Assembly: GCA_900556345.1 (NCBI GenBank)
Contig: USOM01000079.1
Coordinates: 1 to 5,276 of the forward strand
DNA: 5,276 bases
Direction of reading: 5' to 3'
Source of the DNA: an uncultured Clostridium sp.
GTDB taxonomy: Bacteria; Bacillota; Clostridia; TANB77; CAG-508
Every line of letters begins with the position of its first letter. Position 1 is the first letter of the stretch. The notes under the pieces are model-generated. The model was not told the origin of the DNA. It saw only the letters and a program-made list of their open reading frames with translations, and searched no databases. Positions 1 to 5,276 of this stretch are shown piece by piece. A program made the translations under genes and the position numbers.

Positions 1-1242
1 CATTTAAAATACTTAGACAATTTTATAGGAAAAGATATAAAAAGCTTGAAAGAAAAATACAAAGAACAATATGTAAGATATTTGGAAATAAAAAAAGAAT
101 TAAAAGAAAATTATGGAGATGAAAAAGAAAGACAAAGAAAGCTAGATTTACTAAAATATCAATTTCAAGAAATAGAAGAAGCGGGATTAGTAGATGGGGA
201 AGAAGAAGAGCTAAGTAATAAACAAAAATTAATAGTAAATGCAGAAAAAATAGCAAAAACATTGCAAGAGGTTGATTTAGCTATTGGAGAAAATGCAATA
301 GATATAATAAGTAACAGTATAAGAAATTTAGAAAAAATAGAAAGTTTTGATAGCAAATATCAAGAAACTGCAAATAACTTAAAAAGTGCGTATTACGAGT
401 TACAAGAAGTGTCAAGAGATATAACAAATTATAAGGACGAAGTAGATTTTGATGAAAACGAACAAAAACAAATTGAAGAAAGGCTAGACCTAATATTTTC
501 TCTAAAAAGAAAATATGGAAATTCAATAAAAGAGATTCTAGAATATAAAGAAGAAGTAGAAAAAGAAATATATAGAATTGATAATCTAGAAGAATATACA
601 AATAACCTAAAAGAAGAGCAAAAAGATGTAACAAAAAAATTAGATAATTTGGCAGAAGAAATTCATAAATTAAGAGAGAAAAAAGCAATAGAATTATCAA
701 AAGAAATAAATAAGAATTTACAAGATTTGGAAATGAAGAATGCAGTAGTAAATATTCATACAGATTATATTGAGGAAGAGTATTACGAAAACGGAAAAGA
801 TAAAGTGGTATTTTTCATAAAAACAAATGTTGGAGAAGATGAAAAAGAATTAAGCAAAATTGCATCAGGAGGAGAAATGTCAAGAATAATGCTTGCAATA
901 AAAACAGTACTTGCTAAAACTGATAATACATCTGTTTTAATTTTTGATGAAATAGATACAGGAATAAGCGGAAAAGCAGCAAATGCTGTAGCAGAGAAAT
1001 TATCAAAAATTGCTGAAAAACATCAGGTTTTATGTATATCGCATTTGCCAAATATAGCAGCGGTTGCAGATTACCATTATTTTATAAGCAAAAATATTGT
1101 AAATGATAGAACGGCAACATCTATAAAACAATTGAGCGAAAAAGAAAAAATAAGTGAAATTGCAAGAATATCTTCAGGAGAAATAAATGAAATAAGTTTA
1201 AAATATGCAGAAAAATTAAGGTTAAAGAAAGTGGCAGGATAA
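1..1242 (+). CDS. recN: DNA repair protein RecN, C-terminal ~413 residues (5' end outside window)
   Basis: RecN is an SMC-like ATPase that acts early at DNA double-strand breaks in the cytoplasm. The reading frame is open from base 1. The TTG at 46 is internal, because the upstream in-frame residues (HLKYLDNFIG) fit the RecN segment that follows its N-terminal ATPase half. Visible in the 413-residue fragment: the YQFQEIEEAGL motif (about 53-63), a long charged coiled-coil region, the ERLDLIFSLKRKYG motif (160-173), the ABC signature SGGEMSR (289-295), Walker B LIFDEID with D316/E317, and the switch histidine in CISH (H348). RecN proteins are usually about 550-575 residues, so roughly 150 residues including Walker A lie outside the window. 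The ATPase C-terminal half is intact and the frame has no interruption. It ends 81 bases before dxs on the same strand, with no hairpin terminator seen between them, so read-through into dxs is possible. Confidence 0.96.
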   Translation, partial: HLKYLDNFIGKDIKSLKEKYKEQYVRYLEIKKELKENYGDEKERQRKLDLLKYQFQEIEEAGLVDGEEEELSNKQKLIVNAEKIAKTLQEVDLAIGENAIDIISNSIRNLEKIESFDSKYQETANNLKSAYYELQEVSRDITNYKDEVDFDENEQKQIEERLDLIFSLKRKYGNSIKEILEYKEEVEKEIYRIDNLEEYTNNLKEEQKDVTKKLDNLAEEIHKLREKKAIELSKEINKNLQDLEMKNAVVNIHTDYIEEEYYENGKDKVVFFIKTNVGEDEKELSKIASGGEMSRIMLAIKTVLAKTDNTSVLIFDEIDTGISGKAANAVAEKLSKIAEKHQVLCISHLPNIAAVADYHYFISKNIVNDRTATSIKQLSEKEKISEIARISSGEINEISLKYAEKLRLKKVAG

Positions 1243-1262
1243 TACAAATTGGTTAGAAAAGG

Positions 1263-1291
1263 TTGAAAAAAGCCTAAAAATGTTGTATTAT
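1263..1291 (+). promoter_or_regulatory. Putative sigma-A promoter for dxs
   Basis: A TTGAAA -35 box (1263-1268, five of six matches to TTGACA) and a TATTAT -10 box (1286-1291, five of six matches to TATAAT) are separated by exactly 17 bases. Transcription would start near 1298, leaving a leader of about 26 bases that carries the AAAGGTGA ribosome binding site (1312-1319) before the ATG at 1324. Chance matches are common in AT-rich DNA, but the spacing and position are ideal. The leader is too short to hold a riboswitch. Confidence 0.6.
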
Positions 1292-1323
1292 ATACAAAAA
1301 ATATAACAGATAAAGGTGATAAT

Positions 1324-3291
1324 ATGCTAGAAAGAGTAAATGACACAAAAGATTTGAAAAAATTAACAGAAGAAGAAAAGAAAGAATTAGCTCAAGATAT
1401 AAGAAAATACATAATAGAGGTAGTATCTGAAAATGGAGGACATTTAGCTTCAAATCTTGGTGTAGTTGAACTTACACTAGCATTAGAAAGTGTATTTGAT
1501 GTAAACAAAGATAAAATAGTTTGGGATGTTGGGCATCAAACTTATATACACAAAATATTAAATGGAAGAAAAGAAGAACTAAAAAGTATAAGAAAGCTAA
1601 ATGGAATAGCTGGTTTTCCAAAAACAAAAGAATCTGAAACAGATTGTTTTAATACAGGCCATAGTAGTACATCAATATCTGCTGCTATGGGAATGGCAAA
1701 AGCAAGAGATATAAAGAAAGAAAAACATTCGGTAATAGCAGTTATTGGAGATGGAGCCCTAACTGGAGGAATGGCATTAGAGGCATTAAACCATATAGGA
1801 AGTTCTAGAACTAATGTAATAGTTGTTTTAAATGACAATGAAATGAGTATATCTAAAAACATTGGTGGAATAAATATGCTTTTAAGTAAACTAAGAGCAA
1901 GAAAAATGTATGCTATATCTAATAAATCTGGAAAAAAAGTGTTAGAAAAAATACCATTTGTAGGTTCAAAAATAATTAAAATTATTCAAAGAATGAAACA
2001 AGGTATTAAACAATTAATTATACCAAAAATGTTTTTTGAGGATATAGGATTTAAGTATTTAGGACCAATAGATGGTCATAATATTGAAGATATGGAACTT
2101 ATATTTAAGAGAGCAAAAGAGCTTGATGAACCAGTATTAATACACGTATTAACTAAAAAAGGAAAAGGATATACGCCTGCAGAAGATGAACCAGATAGAT
2201 TTCATGCTACATCGCCTTTCTATATAGAAACAGGTAAGCCAAAGAAACAAAAAGGCAAGGACTATTCAAAAGCTTTTGGGGAAGAGCTTGTTAAAATTGC
2301 GAAAAAAAATAAAAAGGTAGTAGCAATTACAGCATCTATGAAAGATGGAACGGGTTTAACAAAATTTGCAGAAAAGTATCCAGATAGATTTTTTGATGTA
2401 GGAATAGCAGAACAACATGCATTAACCTTTGCAGCAGGACTTGCAAAAGAGGGAATGATACCATTTGTGCCAATATATTCTTCATTTTATCAAAGAGCTT
2501 ATGACCAAGTAATTCACGATATTTGTATACAAAATTTACCAGTAATAATGTGTGTAGATAGAGCAGGGATTGTTGGAGCAGATGGAGAGACACACCAAGG
2601 AATTTTAGATTTATCATTTTTTAAAGTAATTCCAAACATAACAATAATGGCACCAAAAGACTTTAAGGAATTAGAAGATATGATGAATTTTGCTATAACT
2701 TTGAAGAAGCCAGTTGTAATAAGATATCCAAGAGGAGGAGAAGCAAAGGAAAAATTTATAACACATTCTCAAATACAATATAAAAGAAGCGATATTTTGA
2801 CAATTGGAAATGATGTGACAATAGTGGCAATAGGAAATCAAGTGGCAAAGGCATTGAATGTATGTAGGAAATTAAAAGAAGAGGGAATAAATGCTGAGGT
2901 TATAAATGCAAGATTCTTAAAACCATTTGATAAATATACAGTTCTTAAATCTATTAATAAAACACATTTTGTTGTAACAATAGAGGACAATTCTTTAGTT
3001 GGTGGTTTAGGTGCAGAAGTGAAAGAATTAATTGCAGAAAGACGTATTCCAAACGTAATTGTAAGGAATTTTGGATATCCAGATGTATTTGTAGAACACG
3101 GAACACCACAAGAACTTGAGGAAATTTATAAATTAGATGAAAAATCTGTATTTAATTATATAACAAATGAAATTAAATATAAGAAGAGGACGAATAAAAA
3201 TAATAAATCTAATAAGAAAAATAAAACAAAAAAATATGTTGATAATAAGGCTAATAAAAATATAGATGAAAGTCAAAATAAAATTGGCTAA
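1324..3291 (+). CDS. dxs: 1-deoxy-D-xylulose-5-phosphate synthase (DXS)
   Basis: DXS is a cytoplasmic, thiamine-diphosphate-dependent enzyme. It condenses pyruvate with glyceraldehyde 3-phosphate to give DXP, the first step of the MEP isoprenoid pathway and a precursor for thiamine and pyridoxal. Family motifs run in order: NGGHLASNLGVVELT (H40), DVGHQTYIHK (H71), GHSSTSISAAMGMA (112-125), the ThDP/Mg motif GDGALTGG (142-149) through LNDNEMSIS (169-177), GPIDGHN (247-253), IAEQHA with catalytic E363, YSSFYQRAYDQ (Y385, R391), ADGETHQG (D420, H424) and RYPRG (467-471). Together these are the three transketolase-type domains. The ATG at 1324 follows AAAGGTGA at good spacing. At 655 residues it is longer than the usual ~620. 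The excess is a Lys/Asn-rich tail from about residue 617 with no recognised domain. All catalytic residues I know are present, so it should be active. Confidence 0.97.
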   Translation: MLERVNDTKDLKKLTEEEKKELAQDIRKYIIEVVSENGGHLASNLGVVELTLALESVFDVNKDKIVWDVGHQTYIHKILNGRKEELKSIRKLNGIAGFPKTKESETDCFNTGHSSTSISAAMGMAKARDIKKEKHSVIAVIGDGALTGGMALEALNHIGSSRTNVIVVLNDNEMSISKNIGGINMLLSKLRARKMYAISNKSGKKVLEKIPFVGSKIIKIIQRMKQGIKQLIIPKMFFEDIGFKYLGPIDGHNIEDMELIFKRAKELDEPVLIHVLTKKGKGYTPAEDEPDRFHATSPFYIETGKPKKQKGKDYSKAFGEELVKIAKKNKKVVAITASMKDGTGLTKFAEKYPDRFFDVGIAEQHALTFAAGLAKEGMIPFVPIYSSFYQRAYDQVIHDICIQNLPVIMCVDRAGIVGADGETHQGILDLSFFKVIPNITIMAPKDFKELEDMMNFAITLKKPVVIRYPRGGEAKEKFITHSQIQYKRSDILTIGNDVTIVAIGNQVAKALNVCRKLKEEGINAEVINARFLKPFDKYTVLKSINKTHFVVTIEDNSLVGGLGAEVKELIAERRIPNVIVRNFGYPDVFVEHGTPQELEEIYKLDEKSVFNYITNEIKYKKRTNKNNKSNKKNKTKKYVDNKANKNIDESQNKIG

Positions 3292-3302
3292 AAACTAAAT
3301 TT

Positions 3303-3346
3303 ATGACTGTCCTTTATAAGAAGTCAAAAGGGCAGTCATTTAATTT
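3303..3346. terminator. Hairpin between convergent dxs and pseudouridine synthase genes
   Basis: Bases 3303-3315 pair with 3327-3339 (13 pairs, one G-U when transcribed from the + strand) around an 11-base loop. On the + strand it is followed by TTTAATTT, a weak T-tract, and would end dxs. On the minus strand the wobble becomes an A/C mismatch, but an interrupted T-rich run (TTTAGTTTT) follows, so it may work in both directions. The downstream arm lies inside the last codons of the minus-strand gene, whose stop is at 3314-3316. Confidence 0.65.
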
Positions 3347-4177
3347 AAAAGATAGATAATTTTTAGATATTGGATGATAAAAAGAAAGTTTATAACAAGC
3401 TAATGCTTGACCATCTATTAAATCAGATTTTGAACCATACAAATCATCTCCAAGCAAGGGATGGTTAATTGATGCAAAATGAACTCTAATTTGATGGGTT
3501 CTTCCAGTTTCTAACACACATTTAATTAAGGAAAAAGTATCATATTCCTTTAGTACCTCAAAATGTGTAATAGCCTGTTTTCCATTATTAGAAATACACC
3601 TTTCAATTATACTGTTTTCTTTTCTTGCAATTGGTTTATTTATAGTTCCTTTTTTTAAAGAAAGTTTACCACAAACAACAGCTAAGTATTCTTTCTTAAA
3701 TGTTTTATTATTCATTTGCTTTATTAAAGTTTCTTGTACATATTCATTTTTAGCAAATATAATTAATCCAGATGTATTTAAATCGAGTCTATTTACAGGC
3801 CTTATCTTTTTATGTAAATTGATTTTATCAAAATAAAATTTTAAACCATTAGAAAGAGTATCATTAAAATGGCTAAAAGAAGGATGTACGGCTATTCCAG
3901 CAGGTTTATTTAGAATAATAAAAGAATCATCCTCATATATAATATTTAGGTTCATATTTGTAGGAATAATGTTGGAATTATCCTCTGGATAATTTAAGTC
4001 AATAGAAATTATATCGTTTTTATGTACAATATTTCTAGTATCAAATATTTGACCATTTACTTTTACTAGTTTATTATTTATCAATTTACTAAAAAGCCTA
4101 GATGAAATATCTAGATTTTGTCTTAAAATATTATTAACATTTTGGCTTTCTTTTTCTACTTTATAATTTAAAATCAT
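3314..4177 (-). CDS. RluA/RluD-family pseudouridine synthase
   Basis: This family converts specific uridines in rRNA or tRNA to pseudouridine. The 287-residue protein has an S4-like RNA-binding segment (about 13-60, with SRLFSKLINNKLVKVNG), then the synthase domain opening with YEDDSFIILNKPAGIAVHP (81-99). The catalytic motif is RPVNRLDLNTSGL with D132. It is followed by KKEYLAVVCG (Y164) and the C-terminal family block GRTHQIRVHFASINHPLLGDDLYG (225-248). Length and domain order fit full-length RluD-like enzymes. The ATG at 4177 has AAGGAG five bases upstream. Within the motif, the common HRLDKDTSG is NRLDLNTSG here: the Arg-Leu-Asp core is kept and the flanks differ. The exact target uridine, and so the rluA/rluC/rluD label, cannot be set from sequence alone. 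It is convergent with dxs and separated from its upstream neighbour by a terminator, so it is probably transcribed alone. Confidence 0.93.
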   Translation of the reverse strand: MILNYKVEKESQNVNNILRQNLDISSRLFSKLINNKLVKVNGQIFDTRNIVHKNDIISIDLNYPEDNSNIIPTNMNLNIIYEDDSFIILNKPAGIAVHPSFSHFNDTLSNGLKFYFDKINLHKKIRPVNRLDLNTSGLIIFAKNEYVQETLIKQMNNKTFKKEYLAVVCGKLSLKKGTINKPIARKENSIIERCISNNGKQAITHFEVLKEYDTFSLIKCVLETGRTHQIRVHFASINHPLLGDDLYGSKSDLIDGQALACYKLSFYHPISKNYLSFKLNDCPFDFL

Positions 4178-4204
4178 AAATACTCCTTGTTGTTTTATTT
4201 ATGT

Positions 4205-4233
4205 AAAAGTGTCCTATTAATTTAATAGAACAC
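4205..4233 (-). terminator. Rho-independent terminator of the 149-residue membrane protein gene
   Basis: Bases 4209-4219 and 4223-4233 form an 11-pair stem with a three-base loop. Read on the minus strand, one pair is G-U; on the + strand the same position is a C/A mismatch, so the minus strand is the better fold. TTTT (4208-4205) follows directly. It lies about 35 bases past the stop codon at 4268 and before the pseudouridine synthase start at 4177. Confidence 0.75.
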
Positions 4234-4238
4234 ATAGG

Positions 4239-4264
4239 GTTACTATATATTGCTAAGTAGTAAC
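4239..4264 (-). repeat. Inverted repeat just after the stop codon of the 149-residue gene
   Basis: Perfect 7-base arms GTTACTA (4239-4245) and TAGTAAC (4258-4264) flank a 12-base spacer. The repeat starts three bases after the stop codon and lies directly ahead of the terminator hairpin. It has no T-tract of its own. It could be a 3'-end stabilising hairpin, or an operator-like site upstream of the pseudouridine synthase gene. No function is shown. Confidence 0.4.
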
Positions 4265-4267
4265 AAA

Positions 4268-4717
4268 TTATTCGTTGTTATCATTATTATAACGATTTCT
4301 ATTTGGAACACTAGATGTATAGTAATAAACTAAAGCAATTATTGCAACAGCAGCAATTGCTAAAATTAACCAAATCCAAGTTGTAGAATTCATACCTAGA
4401 AGAGTGGTATCTGTCGTAGTAGCAGTTCTTCTAGCGGTATAGTTTCCTGAATTTGTATTTGTTGCCATAAAAGAATTGTTATTATTTGTCATTTCTGACG
4501 CGCCTTTTTCCATATTTTCAGTTACATTTTTTGCCGTGTTAGAAATATCTTTTGCAGTATTTTCTATACCGTTTTCAGCATTCCCAACGGCATCTCTAAC
4601 AGAATTTGCAGCTTTTTCCATAGAATCTTTTACTTCATCTGTAGCAAATGTAAAAGTGGAGCTTAAAAGTATAACAATACTAAATAATAACAATCCAAAC
4701 AAAAACTTTTTTTGCAT
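4268..4717 (-). CDS. Hypothetical single-pass membrane protein with heptad-repeat extracellular segment
   Basis: I do not recognise this 149-residue protein. Residues 1-25 form a signal peptide: KK at the N-terminus, a hydrophobic core and a likely cut after TFA (A25). Residues 31-72 are a polar, probably helical segment with six heptad-length units (31-37, 38-44, 45-51, 52-58, 59-65, 66-72). Small or aliphatic residues recur at the last position (A37, V44, I51, I58, V65) and near the third or fourth, and ENTAKDI/SNTAKNV are near-copies. This suggests a coiled coil or amphipathic helix. A Thr/Asn-rich linker (77-108) leads to a membrane helix (about 112-133) and a tail with R140 and R142. The predicted topology is segment outside, tail inside. 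There is no LPXTG motif and no lipobox. The ATG at 4717 has a perfect AGGAGGA eight bases upstream. A terminator on each side suggests a single-gene transcript. Function is unknown. Confidence 0.88.
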   Translation of the reverse strand: MQKKFLFGLLLFSIVILLSSTFTFATDEVKDSMEKAANSVRDAVGNAENGIENTAKDISNTAKNVTENMEKGASEMTNNNNSFMATNTNSGNYTARRTATTTDTTLLGMNSTTWIWLILAIAAVAIIALVYYYTSSVPNRNRYNNDNNE

Positions 4718-4740
4718 AATTTTTATCCTCCTAAAAAAAT

Positions 4741-4770
4741 AGTTTAAAATTAAACTTAATAATATTATTA
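4741..4770. repeat. Two adjacent AT-only palindromes upstream of the 149-residue gene
   Basis: Bases 4741-4756 form an inverted repeat with arms AGTTTAA and TTAAACT around two bases. Bases 4757-4770 are a perfect 14-base palindrome, TAATAATATTATTA. They abut each other between the terminator of the upstream gene and the ribosome binding site (4726-4732). They may be part of the 5' leader or an operator, but such AT palindromes also occur by chance in DNA this AT-rich. I could not place a convincing -35/-10 pair here. Confidence 0.3.
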
Positions 4771-4805
4771 TTTTTTTAGGTTAAAATATACTATGAAAAA
4801 ATTTG

Positions 4806-4839
4806 AAAAATAAAACAAGCAATAACAACTTATTGCTTG
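4806..4839 (-). terminator. Rho-independent terminator of the 126-residue membrane protein gene
   Basis: A perfect 10-base stem CAAGCAATAA/TTATTGCTTG (4816-4825 with 4830-4839) with a four-base loop is followed on the minus strand by TTTTATTTTT (4815-4806). It starts eight bases past the stop codon at 4847. This is the clearest terminator in the window and separates the two small membrane protein genes. Confidence 0.88.
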
Positions 4840-4846
4840 ATAAAAT

Positions 4847-5227
4847 TTAATTTTTACTTAATCTTATTAAAATTGCTATTGCAAAAAATATTAACAAAAC
4901 ACCAATTACTATTAAAGCTATATTTATAAGGTTAGTAATTGTTGAACTACCAGATGATTGACTATTTGAAACACTACTTATAGTAGAAGAACTTGAATTT
5001 GAAGAACTGTTAGATGTGTTTTGGAATAAGTTATTTGTATTAGTGTTTGTATTGCTTGTATTTGATGAATTTGTTGCAGTTGCAGAATTTGCTTGTGTTT
5101 GTGCATTTGGAGATGCAGCATTAGTTGTTGTATTTTCAGTTAAATTCAAATCGATACCATAGCAATAATTATATGAAAAGATTACTACCATAGTAAATAA
5201 TAATATAGTTTTGATTAATTTTGACAT
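4847..5227 (-). CDS. Hypothetical Ser/Thr/Asn-rich single-pass membrane protein
   Basis: I do not recognise this 126-residue protein. Residues 1-24 are a signal peptide: K3 and K6, a hydrophobic core and a likely cut after CYG (G24). Residues 29-97 are almost entirely Ser, Thr, Asn, Ala and Gln, with runs such as NTSNTNTNTNN and NSSSNSSSS. This is an extended, disordered stalk-like region with almost no charge. One membrane helix (about 98-121) is followed by the short basic tail RLSKN, which places the stalk outside the cell. C22 is not in a lipobox context and there is no LPXTG motif. The ATG at 5227 has AAGGAGG seven bases upstream. The architecture matches the neighbouring 149-residue protein, although the middle regions differ. 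It could be a surface stalk, an O-glycosylated protein or a small envelope-spanning adaptor; none of these is shown. Confidence 0.85.
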   Translation of the reverse strand: MSKLIKTILLFTMVVIFSYNYCYGIDLNLTENTTTNAASPNAQTQANSATATNSSNTSNTNTNTNNLFQNTSNSSSNSSSSTISSVSNSQSSGSSTITNLINIALIVIGVLLIFFAIAILIRLSKN

Positions 5228-5276
5228 AATTATTCCTCCTTAAGTTTTTTCATTTGATTTACAATAATAGTATAAT
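5228..5276 (-). promoter_or_regulatory. Leader and possible -10 box of the 126-residue gene (incomplete at window edge)
   Basis: Besides the ribosome binding site (5235-5241), the minus strand shows TATACT (5274-5269), five of six matches to a -10 box, and an overlapping TATTAT alternative (5269-5264). The matching -35 box would lie beyond the right edge, so the promoter cannot be confirmed. Confidence 0.3.

Noticed and set aside
46..48. TTG as the start of recN
   Set aside because: The frame stays open to base 1 and the residues upstream fit RecN, while the ATPase Walker A half is missing. It is an internal codon of a gene cut by the window edge.
23..700. Minus-strand hydrophobic open frames opposite recN (23-262, 165-356, 281-700)
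   Set aside because: They are Leu/Phe-rich shadows of a Lys/Glu-rich coding strand, have no ribosome binding sites and lie inside the clear recN gene.
1243..1323. Riboswitch ahead of dxs, for example a thiamine-related one
   Set aside because: The whole gap is 81 bases and the predicted leader is about 26 bases, with no conserved riboswitch core or stable hairpin visible.
4476..4742. Plus-strand 88-residue open frame opposite the 149-residue gene
   Set aside because: The minus strand has a strong ribosome binding site, signal peptide, membrane helix and terminator. The plus-strand frame has none of these and is an antisense shadow.
4793..4813. Six-codon plus-strand frame MKKFEK in the gap between the two small genes
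   Set aside because: It is too short, has no proper ribosome binding site and runs against the direction of both neighbours.
5156..5227. Lipoprotein signal for the 126-residue protein, based on C22
   Set aside because: The residues before C22 (SYNY) do not fit a lipobox, and the protein already has a C-terminal membrane helix as an anchor.

Overview
The window is very AT-rich DNA with tight intergenic gaps, strong AGGAGG-type ribosome binding sites and A/T-ending codons (AAA, AAT, ATA, GAA). This points to a low-GC Firmicute, most likely a member of the Clostridia. That assignment rests on composition and protein family character, not on a marker gene or a search.

Layout: the + strand carries the 3' part of recN (1-1242, open at the left edge) and then dxs (1324-3291), which has its own sigma-A-like promoter in the 81-base gap. 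dxs converges on a minus-strand RluA/RluD-family pseudouridine synthase gene (3314-4177). Only 22 bases separate the two stop codons, and a hairpin spans the junction, so it probably ends one or both transcripts. Upstream of the pseudouridine synthase, also on the minus strand, are two small genes of unknown function (4268-4717 and 4847-5227). Each is followed by its own hairpin/T-tract terminator, so the three minus-strand genes look like separate transcription units rather than one operon.

The first three genes are housekeeping: DNA double-strand break repair (RecN), the entry step of the non-mevalonate isoprenoid pathway (DXS) and rRNA/tRNA modification (pseudouridine synthase). The two small genes are the least understood part. 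Both encode an N-terminal signal peptide, a polar low-complexity or heptad-patterned segment, one C-terminal membrane helix and a short positively charged tail. They are therefore predicted single-pass proteins with the middle region outside the cell. Their sequences are not obviously homologous, but the shared plan and adjacency make them the best candidates for something undescribed. I see no CRISPR array, mobile element, tRNA or rRNA. Nothing in the window proves a new system.
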